A DNA stretch of 59,640 nucleotides from Psychromonas algicola (GCF_004378355.1 NZ_SNUB01000022.1:1-59640), one strand, 5' to 3'; shown: positions 37,796 to 47,902, counted from the first letter of the stretch. Notes: generated by a model not told the origin, from the sequence alone. Numbers and translations: made by a program.

Positions 37796-40066
37796 ATGTT
37801 CAGCCAACTTCGTCAAATCGTAGAACAGTTCGGTGAGGCTGAAACACTCCCTGACGCTATCAATTTATTAGTCCAGCAAACTAAAACGACAATGAACTTG
37901 GATTGTTGTTCTATTTTTATCACTAATAAAGAAACTCAAAAACTCAGTTTGATGGCCAGTGAAGGTCTAGCGAGCCAAGTTGTTGGTGCGACCCATTTTA
38001 ATCTCGATGAAGGGATTGTGGGGTTGGTTTATCAAAAAGGTGAACCGATTAACTTAGCAAACGTGGCTGAACATCCTCAATTTAAATATCTTCCATCAAG
38101 TAACGAAGAGCAATTTAGTTCTTTTTTAGGCACGCCAATTATTCATAAGCGTCAAGTCATGGGCGTATTGGTTGCACAGCAAAAATTACCGCGTTTATTT
38201 AATAAATTAGAAGAGTCATTTCTTGTTACTTTGTCTGTACATTTAGGCAGTGTGTTAGGCAAAGCCATGATGGATTTGCCTAATAAATCAATTAAAAAAA
38301 ATCGCTCTCTGCATCTTCAAGGTAGCCCTGCTAGTCCCGGAATTTCAATTAATAAAGCGCATGTTTTACAAGGACATATTGTATTAAGCGATGTAACGAT
38401 TGAAACCTCTGAGCAGACGGCGCATGAATTAAGGTTATTTCGTGGAGCGGTGCAGACGTGTGCCGATGAATTTTCAAAAGTGGCGACTACGCTTAAAGAT
38501 CAAGTATCTAAAGATGCCTTTGTGTTATTTGATGTGTATGGGCATTTATTAAAAGATAAAGCCTTATTAGCTGCCATTGAAGTACAAATACAAGAGAATA
38601 AATTAACTGCTAAAAGTGCTATTAAGCGAGTGGCTGAAAGCTATATTAAGCAGTTTGAAAACATGCAAGATACCTATCTTAAAGAGCGTGCCGTAGAGAT
38701 CCGAGATGTCGGACAGCGTTTGCTGTATCACCTGACAAAGCACAATGATGAAAAACAAAACTTCTCTGAAGGTATTATTTTAGTTGCAGAAGAAGTGACT
38801 ATTTCCATGCTCGCAATGATTCCGGTTAACAAGTTAAAAGGGGTTGTTTCAGTTCGAGGTGGTTTAAGTTCTCATGTTGCGATTCTTTCCCGTGCATTAG
38901 GTATTCCTGCTGTATTAGGCGCTTCAATAAGATTAAAAAATATAGCTGATAGTTACATTATTATTGATGGTTATGCTGGTACCATTATTGTTGATCCTAA
39001 TAAATCTTTGAAAGCAAAATATAATGTGTTGCTTAAAGAAGAGAATGAAATGAAAGCGCTGGTGGATCAAGGCTCAGATCAACCTGCTATGACGAAAGAT
39101 GGCTGCTTTATTGAAGTGCTGTTAAATACGGGTCTTAATGCGCATTTGGATCGTTTCAATGAGCAACACTTTGCAGGTATTGGTTTATATCGTAGTGAAT
39201 TACCCTTTATGCTGAGCAGTGCTTTTCCTACAGAGCAACAACAGATAAAAACTTATCAGCGTCTTTTAGAGCAATATAAAAATTTCCCTGTCACCATGCG
39301 TACTTTAGATATTGGTGGCGATAAAGAATTAAGTTATTTTCCGATCACTGAAGAAAATCCATTTTTAGGCTGGCGTGGTATCCGCTTAACCTTGGACCAT
39401 CCTGATATTTTTAGGATCCAAATTCGTGCCATGTTACGTGCAAGTATGAACAGTAAAAATTTACGGATTATGTTACCTATGGTTGGTTCAATTGGTGAAG
39501 TTGAAGAAGCGAAAAGCCTGATCCAACAAGCATGGAAAGAAGTTTGTATTGAGCATGAATTAACGGCGGAGCAATTTCCTTTCCCTGAATTAGGGGTCAT
39601 GATTGAAGTGCCTTCCGCTGTATTTATTATTAAGCAGTTGGCTGAGCAAGTTGATTTTTTATCGGTTGGTACCAACGATTTAACCCAATATTTATTAGCA
39701 GTGGATCGTAATAATAGTCGAGTTGCTGATTTATTTGATAGCTATCACCCTGCTGTTTTACAGGTAATGCAGCTCATTTTACAACAAAGCCAAGAGCATA
39801 ATATTGAAGTGAGCATTTGTGGTGAGCTTGCAGGCGATCCAATAGGATTATTAATATTGCTAGGGTTAGGTTATCGCAAATTGAGTATGAATGCGTTTAA
39901 TATGAATAAGGTTAAATATTTACTTAACCATGTCACGATTCCCGAGTTAGAAACTTGTACCGCGATGGCTTTAAAAGGGCATGATGGACAATTTATTAAA
40001 CAGCATTTTGTGGATTATTTAGATACTAAAGGCTTAGGCGGATTTGTTCGAGCAGGTAAAAAATAG
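37796..40066 (+). CDS. ptsP: Phosphoenolpyruvate-protein phosphotransferase of the nitrogen PTS (EI-Ntr)
   Basis: A 756-residue enzyme. The N-terminal GAF domain (about 1-165), which in EI-Ntr senses nitrogen status, is followed by an EI module. The phospho-acceptor His is in GGLSSHVAILSRALGIPAV, PEP-binding Arg in TMRTLDIGGDKEL and GWRGIRL, and the catalytic Cys in ICGELAGD. It passes phosphate to NPr and EIIA-Ntr, which are not in this window. A clear AGGAG site precedes the ATG. The gene order rppH-ptsP matches E. coli. Confidence 0.96.
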   Translation: MFSQLRQIVEQFGEAETLPDAINLLVQQTKTTMNLDCCSIFITNKETQKLSLMASEGLASQVVGATHFNLDEGIVGLVYQKGEPINLANVAEHPQFKYLPSSNEEQFSSFLGTPIIHKRQVMGVLVAQQKLPRLFNKLEESFLVTLSVHLGSVLGKAMMDLPNKSIKKNRSLHLQGSPASPGISINKAHVLQGHIVLSDVTIETSEQTAHELRLFRGAVQTCADEFSKVATTLKDQVSKDAFVLFDVYGHLLKDKALLAAIEVQIQENKLTAKSAIKRVAESYIKQFENMQDTYLKERAVEIRDVGQRLLYHLTKHNDEKQNFSEGIILVAEEVTISMLAMIPVNKLKGVVSVRGGLSSHVAILSRALGIPAVLGASIRLKNIADSYIIIDGYAGTIIVDPNKSLKAKYNVLLKEENEMKALVDQGSDQPAMTKDGCFIEVLLNTGLNAHLDRFNEQHFAGIGLYRSELPFMLSSAFPTEQQQIKTYQRLLEQYKNFPVTMRTLDIGGDKELSYFPITEENPFLGWRGIRLTLDHPDIFRIQIRAMLRASMNSKNLRIMLPMVGSIGEVEEAKSLIQQAWKEVCIEHELTAEQFPFPELGVMIEVPSAVFIIKQLAEQVDFLSVGTNDLTQYLLAVDRNNSRVADLFDSYHPAVLQVMQLILQQSQEHNIEVSICGELAGDPIGLLILLGLGYRKLSMNAFNMNKVKYLLNHVTIPELETCTAMALKGHDGQFIKQHFVDYLDTKGLGGFVRAGKK

Positions 40067-40094
40067 CAGCTAATTGTCTTAACTTATTAGCAAT

Positions 40095-40130
40095 AAAAAA
40101 CCGAGTCCATCAATTGAACTCGGTTTTTTT
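40095..40130. terminator. Bidirectional terminator between ptsP and sstT
   Basis: AAAAAACCGAGT pairs with ACTCGGTTTTTTT around a 12-base loop. Confidence 0.9.
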
Positions 40131-40155
40131 ATATTCATTATTTATTAGCAATAAA

Positions 40156-41388
40156 TCATTTTTGTAATGCTGCTTCTTTTGCTTCTTCAGCAAGACAAGC
40201 TGCCGCCGTAAATACAACGTCAGTAGAACTGTTTAAACCTGTTTCTGCAGAATCTTGAACTACACCGATAATGAAACCAATAGCCACTACTTGCATTGCG
40301 ACTTCATTTGGCACACCAAATAAGCTACATGCTAATGGGATCAATAATAATGAACCACCGGCAACACCTGAAGCACCACAAGCTGAAACCGCAGCGACAA
40401 CGCTTAATAAAATAGCGGTTAAAATATCAAACTCAATGCCTAGCGTATGCACAGCAGCTAAGGTTAAGACTGTAATAGTAATTGCTGCACCAGCCATGTT
40501 AATGGTTGCACCTAGTGGAATGGATACTGAGTAAGTATCTTCATGCAAATCTAATTTTTCACATAATTCCATATTTACTGGGATATTTGCAGCTGAACTA
40601 CGTGTAAAGAATGCAGTAACACCTGATTCACGAAGACATTTTAAGATAAGCGGGTATGGGTTAGTGCGTAATTTTACATACACAATAATTGGGTTAACAA
40701 CAAAAGCAATAAATAACATTGAGCCTAATAATACAGCCAACAAATGCGAATAACCGATTAATGATTCAAACCCTGTTTCAGCAAATGTTGTTGCAACTAA
40801 ACCAAAAATACCAATGGGTGCAAAACGGATCACTAGGTGAACGATTTTTGATACGCCATTAGCAAGGTCATGAAGCATATTTTTAGTAGACTCATTCGCA
40901 TGTTGTAAAGCTAAGCCTAAACCAATTGCCCAAGCTAAAATACCAATGAAGTTACCTGTTAATAATGCGTTAACTGGGTTATCAACTATTTTGAATAATA
41001 ATGTATTGAGTACTTCTACTATGCCTTCTGGTGGCGTGATTGCGACGTCACTTGTGACTAAGATAAGTGACGTTGGAAATAAAAAGCTAAATAAAACCGC
41101 TGTAATCGATGCTAATAAAGTGCCGATTAAATATAAATGGATAATAGGTTTAAGGTTAGTTTGTGTGCCTTTAGTTTGATTGGCAATAGAAGAAATCACT
41201 AAGATAAACACAAGAATAGGAGCTACTGCTTTTAACGCACCAACAAAAAATCCACCAAGAAAAGAAAAAGAGGTAGCAGTAGTTGGAGAAAGAGTTGCAA
41301 GGGAAACACCTGCGATAATACCGACAACGATTTGTAATACGAGACTGCCGTTGATCATGCGTTGAATAAGAGTAGGAGTGGGGCTCAT
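40156..41388 (-). CDS. sstT: Serine/threonine:Na+ symporter SstT
   Basis: A 410-residue DAACS-family inner-membrane carrier very close to E. coli Sst[89 protein letters not shown] and [18 protein letters not shown]. It has about eight membrane segments plus two hairpins. It lies reversed between ptsP and lgt, which are adjacent in E. coli. AGGA lies 8 bases before the ATG. A perfect inverted repeat lies 67-91 bp upstream. Confidence 0.95.
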   Translation of the reverse strand: MSPTPTLIQRMINGSLVLQIVVGIIAGVSLATLSPTTATSFSFLGGFFVGALKAVAPILVFILVISSIANQTKGTQTNLKPIIHLYLIGTLLASITAVLFSFLFPTSLILVTSDVAITPPEGIVEVLNTLLFKIVDNPVNALLTGNFIGILAWAIGLGLALQHANESTKNMLHDLANGVSKIVHLVIRFAPIGIFGLVATTFAETGFESLIGYSHLLAVLLGSMLFIAFVVNPIIVYVKLRTNPYPLILKCLRESGVTAFFTRSSAANIPVNMELCEKLDLHEDTYSVSIPLGATINMAGAAITITVLTLAAVHTLGIEFDILTAILLSVVAAVSACGASGVAGGSLLLIPLACSLFGVPNEVAMQVVAIGFIIGVVQDSAETGLNSSTDVVFTAAACLAEEAKEAALQK

Positions 41389-41454
41389 AAATATGTCCTA
41401 TTTTGGTTTTAGCTTTATGCAATACTAATTATTTTTGTTTAGTGATCGCGATTA

Positions 41455-41479
41455 ATGCCTTAACTGGTTGTTAAGGCAT
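41455..41479. promoter_or_regulatory. Perfect inverted repeat upstream of sstT
   Basis: ATGCCTTAAC-TGGTT-GTTAAGGCAT, 10-bp perfect arms with a 5-base centre, in the 323-bp divergent gap between sstT and lgt. It could be an operator or a leader hairpin of sstT. The rest of the gap shows no gene. Confidence 0.55.
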
Positions 41480-41711
41480 GGATTATAGCGGGAGGCTATA
41501 GGTTATCTTTACTGATAACAAGTGCATTTTAATGATTAAATTATTTTAAGCATTAATACAGATCAGGGTTTTATGGTTCAGAAAGTGTTTTTATCTTTGA
41601 TAGAGAAAGCTCTTTTAATACTCTAGTCAAATTTCAATATTATTAATTTCCATATTTCGTTATTATGTGGCGCTCATACTATTTTATTCGCATTACTAAT
41701 TAGAGAAAAAT

Positions 41712-42566
41712 ATGTCCTCATCGCATTATGTACTACCTAATATTGACCCTATTGCAATCAGTCTTGGCCCATTAGATATACGCTGGTACGGATTAATGTA
41801 CTTAGTGGGTTTTGCTTTTGCATTTTGGATGGCAAACCGTGCTTGTGATAAATCCAATGGTGTTTGGAACCGTGAGCAAGCCAGTGACTTGTTATTTGTT
41901 TGTTTTATGGGGGTTATATTAGGAGGACGAGCGGGTTATGTTTTCTTCTATCAATTCTCAGCTTTTTTAAACGATCCACTTTATTTATTTAGAATTTGGG
42001 AAGGTGGCATGTCTTTCCATGGTGGTGTGTTGGGGGTTGCTATTGCGGGCTCTATTTATGCACTACGTAATAAACGTTCCATTTTAGCTTCTGGCGACTT
42101 TTTGATGCCATTGATACCTGTCGGTTTAGGTGCAGGACGTATTGGTAATTTTATTAATTCTGAATTATGGGGAAGAGTGACTGATTCTCCTTTTGGTATT
42201 ATTTTCCACAATGCGGGTCCATTACCTCGTCACCCATCGCAGCTTTATGAATTTGCGTTGGAAGGCATTGCATTATTTATTATACTCATCATTTTTACAC
42301 GTAAACCTAAACCAGCAGGTTCTGTGACAGGCTTATTTTTATTAGGCTATGGTACATTCCGCTTTATTATTGAATTCGCTCGTGAACCTGATGCGCATCT
42401 TGGTTTGTTAACACTCGGCATGAGTATGGGACAGATTTTATCTTTACCAATGATTATTATTGGTTCTGGCTTAATGTTTTATGCTTACAAAAAAAATCCA
42501 ATCGAAGCGGTTGCAAGTTCACCTAAACATAAAGGTAAACAGCCTAAAGCGAACAAAGGTAAATAA
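41712..42566 (+). CDS. lgt: Prolipoprotein diacylglyceryl transferase
   Basis: A 284-residue inner-membrane enzyme that adds diacylglycerol to the lipobox Cys. Seven membrane segments. Key regions: [11 protein letters not shown] with the essential His, [17 protein letters not shown] with the conserved Arg/Asn, and YEFALEGI. A Lys-rich cytoplasmic tail follows. The stop is 2 bp before thyA, an operon seen across gammaproteobacteria. Its substrates include the lipoproteins at 13122 and 53055. Confidence 0.97.
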   Translation: MSSSHYVLPNIDPIAISLGPLDIRWYGLMYLVGFAFAFWMANRACDKSNGVWNREQASDLLFVCFMGVILGGRAGYVFFYQFSAFLNDPLYLFRIWEGGMSFHGGVLGVAIAGSIYALRNKRSILASGDFLMPLIPVGLGAGRIGNFINSELWGRVTDSPFGIIFHNAGPLPRHPSQLYEFALEGIALFIILIIFTRKPKPAGSVTGLFLLGYGTFRFIIEFAREPDAHLGLLTLGMSMGQILSLPMIIIGSGLMFYAYKKNPIEAVASSPKHKGKQPKANKGK

Positions 42567-42568
42567 TA

Positions 42569-43420
42569 ATGAAGCAATATTTAGAGTTATGCCAACGCAT
42601 TATTGACCAAGGGACTTGGATTGAAAATGAGCGTACGGGAAAACGTTGTTTAACAGTGATTAATGCCGATCTGGAATACGATGTTGGTAATAATCAATTC
42701 CCAATGATCACGACGCGTAAAAGTTTTTATAAATCTGCCATTGCTGAATTTCTAGGTTATATCCGTGGCTATGATAATGCCGCTGATTTTCGTGCGTTAG
42801 GCACTAAAACGTGGGATGCGAATGCTAATCTTAATGAGGTTTGGTTAAATAGTGAATATCGTAAAGGCGATGACGATATGGGGCGTGTTTATGGTGTTCA
42901 AGCTCGCGCATGGGCAAAGCCTGACGGTAGTCGTTTAGATCAGCTTAAAAAAGTGGTTGAGAACCTGAAAAATGGTATCGATGATAGAGCTGAAATCATT
43001 ACTTTTTATAACCCTGGTGAATTTGAAATGGGTTGTTTACGCCCTTGTATGCACACACATACTTTTTCACTGTTAGGTGACACATTGCACTTAACCAGTT
43101 ATCAGCGTTCATGTGATGTACCCTTAGGATTAAATTTTAACCAAGTACAAGTGTTTGCTTTTCTTGCATTAATGGCACAAATCACAGGTAAAAAAGCAGG
43201 TAAGGCGTATCACAAAATAGTTAATGCACATATTTATGAAGATCAATTAGCTTTAATGAAAGATGTGCAACTAAAGCGTGAGCCTTTTGCTTCTCCACAA
43301 TTGAAAATTAATCCTAAAATCCAGTCGCTTGAAGATTTAGAAACTTGGGTCACTATGGATGATTTTGAAGTGGTGGGTTATCAATGCCATGAACCGATAA
43401 AATATCCGTTCTCGGTTTAG
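42569..43420 (+). CDS. thyA: Thymidylate synthase
   Basis: A 283-residue enzyme methylating dUMP to dTMP with methylene-tetrahydrofolate. It is the longer variant I associate with Vibrio-type ThyA: the active-site Cys is in [12 protein letters not shown] rather than the usual PPCHA. The phosphate-binding region is [15 protein letters not shown], and HIYEDQL follows with the substrate-contacting His-x-Tyr. AAGG lies inside the lgt end. A terminator follows. Confidence 0.95.
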   Translation: MKQYLELCQRIIDQGTWIENERTGKRCLTVINADLEYDVGNNQFPMITTRKSFYKSAIAEFLGYIRGYDNAADFRALGTKTWDANANLNEVWLNSEYRKGDDDMGRVYGVQARAWAKPDGSRLDQLKKVVENLKNGIDDRAEIITFYNPGEFEMGCLRPCMHTHTFSLLGDTLHLTSYQRSCDVPLGLNFNQVQVFAFLALMAQITGKKAGKAYHKIVNAHIYEDQLALMKDVQLKREPFASPQLKINPKIQSLEDLETWVTMDDFEVVGYQCHEPIKYPFSV

Positions 43421-43442
43421 TTTGTATTAATTGATTCATTAT

Positions 43443-43467
43443 AAAACCCGTCATTATGATGGGTTTT
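43443..43467 (+). terminator. Rho-independent terminator after thyA
   Basis: AAAACCC-TCAT pairs with ATGA-TGGGTTTT and T residues follow. Confidence 0.82.
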
Positions 43468-43657
43468 GTTTTATTACCTTTAATAAAAATACGTTTTGTC
43501 ATTCAAATAAGTGTTAACTAATTGTTATCAAGAAGCCTCATTCAAGGGTTAAAAGCGCAAAATTATCAATTTAATCTGGTAGCGTATCTCAAAAATAAAA
43601 CAATTTATAAATTTGAATCACATAAGATGAAGTGCTTACCGTGCTCTTGTAGGCAAT

Positions 43658-43680
43658 GAATAGTATTTGTAATACTATTC
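43658..43680. promoter_or_regulatory. Operator-like palindrome upstream of the GntR/FCD gene
   Basis: Perfect 10-bp arms GAATAGTATT and AATACTATTC flank TGT, 31 bp before the start codon. Inside it TTGTAATACTA (43667-43677) fits the TNGT-N3-ACNA pattern known for FCD-type GntR regulators. This suggests autoregulation. Confidence 0.65.
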
Positions 43681-43710
43681 TGAGCTAAATTATTAACTGG
43701 AAGATACCTT

Positions 43711-44427
43711 ATGCATAGCGCATTCGTACAAATGGATGGAGTAAAACGCAGTTTACATGTGCAGCTAGCACGTGAAATAGCGCGTAAAATTCTCTCGGGG
43801 GAAGTCGCCCAAAATGAAATTATTCCTGGTGAAATGACTTTATGTGAGCAGTTTAAAGTAAGTCGAACATCACTAAGAGAAGCGATTAAGTTGCTGACTT
43901 CAAAGGGATTACTAGAGTCTAAACCTAAAGTCGGTACACGTGTTACTGGACGTGAGAATTGGAATTTTTTAGATTCTCAACTATTAGACTGGTTGATTGA
44001 TATTGGTGATAATGAAGCGGTTTATCGTGACTTTTTATCGCTACGTAATGCTTTAGAGCCTGAAGCTGCAGCTTTAGCTGCAATGAACGCGACTGCTCAG
44101 CAACGTATACAATTGTCTGCGACTTTCCAAAGAATGGATGATATTTCTAAAGATTTTAATGTTGAGACTTGGACCGAAGCGGATTTAGAATTTCATCGTT
44201 TAATCTTTTTATCAACTGGGAATAGCTTTTATCTACCTTTTGCGAATGTGTTATGTACTATGTTTAAAAGTTTTATTACGCACTCTTCAATTCAAGGTAG
44301 CACCTGTATTAATGAGCATCGCGCAATTTATTCTGCGATCATGGCGGGTGATTCTGATAAAGCAAGACAAGCTAATATTGACCTATTAAGTAAAAGTAAA
44401 CGTCGTTTACCAAATAGCACAAAATGA
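43711..44427 (+). CDS. GntR-family regulator with FCD effector domain
   Basis: A 238-residue regulator. The N-terminal winged helix (about 15-80) contains GEMTLCEQFKVSRTSLREAIKLLTSKGLLESKPKVGTRV. The C-terminal FCD helical domain (about 95-230) carries FLSLRNALEPEAAALAA, EADLEFHRLIFLSTGN and the metal-ligand type EHRAIYSAIMAGD. FCD members usually bind organic acids such as galactonate, uronates or lactate. It is probably the local regulator of the porin and sodium symporter downstream, from shared operator-like sites. GGAAG precedes the ATG. Confidence 0.88.
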   Translation: MHSAFVQMDGVKRSLHVQLAREIARKILSGEVAQNEIIPGEMTLCEQFKVSRTSLREAIKLLTSKGLLESKPKVGTRVTGRENWNFLDSQLLDWLIDIGDNEAVYRDFLSLRNALEPEAAALAAMNATAQQRIQLSATFQRMDDISKDFNVETWTEADLEFHRLIFLSTGNSFYLPFANVLCTMFKSFITHSSIQGSTCINEHRAIYSAIMAGDSDKARQANIDLLSKSKRRLPNSTK

Positions 44428-44428
44428 T

Positions 44429-44499
44429 ATCAATTCCGGTGAGTCGATAACAGACTTAGTAGAATTGGTATTTTTTTAAAAGCAGGTTACGCCTGCTTT
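44429..44499 (+). terminator. Terminator-like hairpins after the GntR gene
   Basis: ATATCAATTC pairs with GAATTGGTAT across about 28 bases and is followed by seven T (44429-44477). A second perfect hairpin, AAAGCAGG-TTACG-CCTGCTTT, follows at 44479-44499. The ATACCAATT-like arm resembles MITE family 1 tips, so the first may be a shortened element. Confidence 0.6.
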
Positions 44500-44515
44500 A
44501 CTGTCTCCCTGTTTA

Positions 44516-44675
44516 ATGCCAATCATAATAAATACCTTATCTATTTTAGTTGTTAAAATAATTCACTTTTTTGTAAATTTTGAAAAAGAAAACAACTGCT
44601 TACGTAAATTTCATTGTTGAATTGAACTGCTTCTTCAGTGGAAAGTTTAGCCAATACATTTAATGTAATCGGTAT
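44516..44675. mobile_element. MITE-like element, family 1, copy 2
   Basis: A 160-bp non-coding element with tips ATGCCAATCATAATAAAT and ATTTAATGTAATCGGTAT. It aligns to the reverse complement of 14572-14733. It is non-coding and lies in the 505-bp gap between the GntR gene and the CBS/DUF294 gene. The remaining 44676-44932 shows no gene. Confidence 0.75.
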
Positions 44676-44932
44676 GATTTCTCACTTATCAAATCTACTT
44701 CTTCACCTTGCTCTTTTTTATTTGTATTATTGTATTGGTAATAGAAACTGAGTTGGCGCTAAGTCGTTTAGAATGCTCTTAATCTAAATTGAGTGGCTTG
44801 GATTGATATACGCTCATATAAAGTAAATCATTTGCCTTCAATTCAAACTAGACAGTTCTATGTATTTAAGACATTCTCTGAGCATATAGAATGATTCTTG
44901 TGTCATTTACGCTTGTATTTTAAAGGATTTGT

Positions 44933-46801
44933 ATGAATCAAACATTAATTCCGAACATTCATGATTTCATTGCCACTATCGATCCCTTCGATAAGTTACC
45001 TAAAGATCTACAACGTAAAATAGCTTGTTGCATTAAAATTACTTATTTAGCCAAAGGTGAGCAAATCCATTTTGGCGGAGAAGATGAGTTACGTTACCTT
45101 TATGTTATCCGAACGGGTTCAATGGAACAGCGCAAACTAAACGGTATGTTACGTGCGAAGTTAGGTGCGGAAGATTTATTTGGTTTTACGTTTTTAGATG
45201 AAGCAAAAGAATCAAAACAAGAAGATTACAGCGCAACAGCGATTGAGAATACATTACTTTATTTAGTCCCTCATTCAGACTTATTAAATTTACTAGAAGA
45301 ATACCCAGATTTTGCTGAGCATTTTGCAAGTAACGTTCAAGTGCGTTTACACTCGGCTTTAGACGTTGTTTGGTCAGATAGCGAAAAGGGAGTTTTTGTT
45401 AAGAAAGTCTCTGAAGTTGCTAGTGATAAAATTGTAGTAGTTGATGCTTCTACGCCTATTCGTGAAGTGGCGAGAGAGATAATGGCGGTGTGTTCGCCAA
45501 CGGCAGTGATCACTGAAAACGGTGAAATCATTGGTTTGGTGACTGACCGAGATATGACAAAACGTGTGATTGTAGCTGGATTGGATTTTAATCGCCCAGT
45601 GAGAGAAATTATGACGCCTAATCCATTAACGGTTGGGCCAAATGATTTAGTGCTAAAAGCTTCATCAATCATGATGCAAAATAACGTTCGTAGCTTACCT
45701 GTTGTTGATAATAATAATGTCGTGGGAGTATTAACAACGACTCACCTTGTAAGAAACAACCGAATACAAGCGGTGTTCTTAATTGAAAAAATTAAATACG
45801 CGAATACAGTTGACGATCTTTCTGTTCTAACGCCTGAGCGACAAGCTATTTTTGAAGCCTTAGTTGAAGGTAAAGTGAGTGGCGATATTATTGGTCATGT
45901 GATGACAATGATTATGGATGCTTATAATCGTCGTCTATTACAAATGGCTGAAAAACACTTTGGTGAACCGCCTTGTGAATATGCTTGGATTGTTGCGGGA
46001 TCGCATGCTCGTAATGAAGTACATATGCTATCGGATCAAGATAATGCGATTATTTTATCTGATAATGCAACGACAGAAGATCGAGAATACTTTAGAGAGT
46101 TAGCTTCATGGGTGTGTAATGCGCTTGATGCTTGTGCTTATCCTTTATGCACAGGTAAATATATGGCTGTTAATCCTAAATGGTGCATGCCATTAAAAGT
46201 TTGGAAAGCCTCTTATAGCAAATGGGTTTCTAATCCTGAATACGATAGTTTGTTAAACGTGACCGTATTTTTAGAAACACGTTGGTTATACGGTAATGAA
46301 TCTTTTAATGCCGAATTACAAACGCACTTGTTTGATTCAATTAAAAAATCTAGCGTATTTTTATCGTCGATGGTGAGCGATTCTGTTTCTGTTAGTCCGC
46401 CTTTAGGTATTTTTAATTCTTTAGTATTAGAAAAGAGTGGTGAAAACTCTAACACACTTAATATTAAGAAGTTCGCGATTAACTTGTTGGTGGATTTAGC
46501 GCGTATTTATGGGTTGTCATCGGGTTCGGAAAAGGGTGAAACCATTGCGCGTTTTAATCATGCTTACGAACATAATTTATTAAGTGAAGATATGCTTAAA
46601 AATGTTCTGGGATCATTTCAATTTCTTACCCAAGTGCGTTTATCGCAACAATTAACTGCACTTAAGGAAGGTAAAGTACCGGATAATCATATCGATCCTA
46701 ATGCTTTTGGTAGCTTTGAAAGAAAGCATTTAAAAGATGCTTTCCGAATCATTGCTGATTTACAGGAATACACCAAACTACGCTTTGTTGATAGCGAATA
46801 A
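44933..46801 (+). CDS. Cyclic-nucleotide-binding/CBS/DUF294 nucleotidyltransferase-like protein
   Basis: A 622-residue signalling protein. Residues 1-140 form a cNMP-binding-type domain (KGEQIHFGGEDELRYLYVIRTGSMEQ). Residues 155-290 are two CBS domains (TPIREVAREIMAVCSPTAVI..., VREIMTPNPLTVGPNDLVLKAS...). Residues 300-460 are a DUF294 nucleotidyltransferase-like domain (VAGSHARNEVHMLSDQDNAII), followed by a helical C-terminal DUF294 region. The reaction is unknown; CBS domains usually bind adenine nucleotides. The next gene is a DnaQ-like exonuclease, a common pairing near sodium:solute symporters. AAAGGA precedes the ATG. Confidence 0.9.
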   Translation: MNQTLIPNIHDFIATIDPFDKLPKDLQRKIACCIKITYLAKGEQIHFGGEDELRYLYVIRTGSMEQRKLNGMLRAKLGAEDLFGFTFLDEAKESKQEDYSATAIENTLLYLVPHSDLLNLLEEYPDFAEHFASNVQVRLHSALDVVWSDSEKGVFVKKVSEVASDKIVVVDASTPIREVAREIMAVCSPTAVITENGEIIGLVTDRDMTKRVIVAGLDFNRPVREIMTPNPLTVGPNDLVLKASSIMMQNNVRSLPVVDNNNVVGVLTTTHLVRNNRIQAVFLIEKIKYANTVDDLSVLTPERQAIFEALVEGKVSGDIIGHVMTMIMDAYNRRLLQMAEKHFGEPPCEYAWIVAGSHARNEVHMLSDQDNAIILSDNATTEDREYFRELASWVCNALDACAYPLCTGKYMAVNPKWCMPLKVWKASYSKWVSNPEYDSLLNVTVFLETRWLYGNESFNAELQTHLFDSIKKSSVFLSSMVSDSVSVSPPLGIFNSLVLEKSGENSNTLNIKKFAINLLVDLARIYGLSSGSEKGETIARFNHAYEHNLLSEDMLKNVLGSFQFLTQVRLSQQLTALKEGKVPDNHIDPNAFGSFERKHLKDAFRIIADLQEYTKLRFVDSE

Positions 46802-46859
46802 TAATATGGAATGTTGTTATCACGTTTGGTTTTACTCGTACTTTAAATAAAGGGAACTT

Positions 46860-47579
46860 ATGCGCGCTATTCTAAATCACTTCCATCCGCTCAATAAATT
46901 AAAACGAGAGCGTGAAATATACTTGGCAGAACATCATCCATTGCCTGAGCATATCAAGGCATTATTATTAGCGCCTCTACCTAGTTTAGATGATGAAATT
47001 ATCGGGCTTGACTATCTGTCTCTCGACTTCGAAACAACAGGGTTCGACGCTGAAGTTGATAGTTTATTAAGCGTTGGTTATTTGCCTATGACAAAGCAGC
47101 AGTTATTGCTTAATGAAGCCGTTGAAATGTTAATTCATAGCAATGAACATATCAAAGCGGAAACGGCGATCATTAATCACATTGTGCCCGAAATGCTTGA
47201 ACAAGGTTTGCCCTTAGAAACTGTAATGGATAATTTACTTAACGCAATGATAGGCAAAGTGATTATCGTACACGGTAGTATGATAGAGAAAAAATTCTTA
47301 AATCAATATATTGAGCGACGTTATGATCTACCACCATTACCTTTATTATGGGTTGATACACTCAGTATAGAAAAATCGCTAAGTATTTATAAAGGGAATA
47401 TTGGAACTTCTGATTTTCGCTTATCCTCAATCCGTGAACGTCATGGTTTACCTGAATACTCATCTCATGGAGCCTTGGTTGATGCTTTGGCGACAGGGGA
47501 GTTATATATTGCATTAATCAAACAATGCTATGCAGGAACCGATGCAACGGTTCGTCATATGAAATTTGATCGTGTTTAA
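46860..47579 (+). CDS. DEDD-family 3'-5' exonuclease (DnaQ-like)
   Basis: A 239-residue nuclease. ExoI is YLSLDFETTGFD (Asp and Glu); a later INHIVPEMLEQG is typical of DnaQ-like proteins; the last motif is YSSHGALVDALATGELY (His and Asp, DEDDh). Likely cleaves DNA or RNA from the 3' end; the physiological target is unknown. It lies 58 bp after the CBS/DUF294 gene with its own RBS (AAGGGAA), probably in one operon. Confidence 0.88.
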   Translation: MRAILNHFHPLNKLKREREIYLAEHHPLPEHIKALLLAPLPSLDDEIIGLDYLSLDFETTGFDAEVDSLLSVGYLPMTKQQLLLNEAVEMLIHSNEHIKAETAIINHIVPEMLEQGLPLETVMDNLLNAMIGKVIIVHGSMIEKKFLNQYIERRYDLPPLPLLWVDTLSIEKSLSIYKGNIGTSDFRLSSIRERHGLPEYSSHGALVDALATGELYIALIKQCYAGTDATVRHMKFDRV

Positions 47580-47704
47580 TTCTTAAATAATGGTGTGGTT
47601 AGACTTTCTTTATGACTGTTTTAACTTCACCTGCTCCATTTTTTAATAAAGCTATCAATGACTGCTTCTTATTACTCTTTTTCTCACTATACTTTTAAAT
47701 TAAC

Positions 47705-47902
47705 TAACCTCAGTTCTGGATAATGGAATCGTAAATTCTTTTAATATCAAAACGTTAAAAACTTATACAATACAGTGCTGTTAGTTTTGTGTAGTTCAAG
47801 GCAAATTATCGAAGCAATAGCTGGCTATTGGGAGATGATTTAACGCTGAAATACGTGAAAATAACGGTGCTGTATCGATTTGCTTATCCAGAATTGAGGT
47901 TA
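47705..47902. mobile_element. MITE-like element, family 2
   Basis: A 198-bp non-coding element with 19-bp terminal inverted repeats differing at one base: TAACCTCAGTTCTGGATAA on the left and TTATCCAGAATTGAGGTTA on the right. A weaker sub-terminal pair (ATACAGTGCTGTTA / AACGGTGCTGTAT) lies inside. It has no open frame of note. The target duplication is unclear. The tips differ from family 1. Confidence 0.78.

Noticed and set aside
43711-44427. Assigning the GntR regulator to thyA or lgt control
   Set aside because: thyA ends with a terminator, the regulator has its own RBS and operator-like site, and matching motifs are found before the porin and symporter instead.
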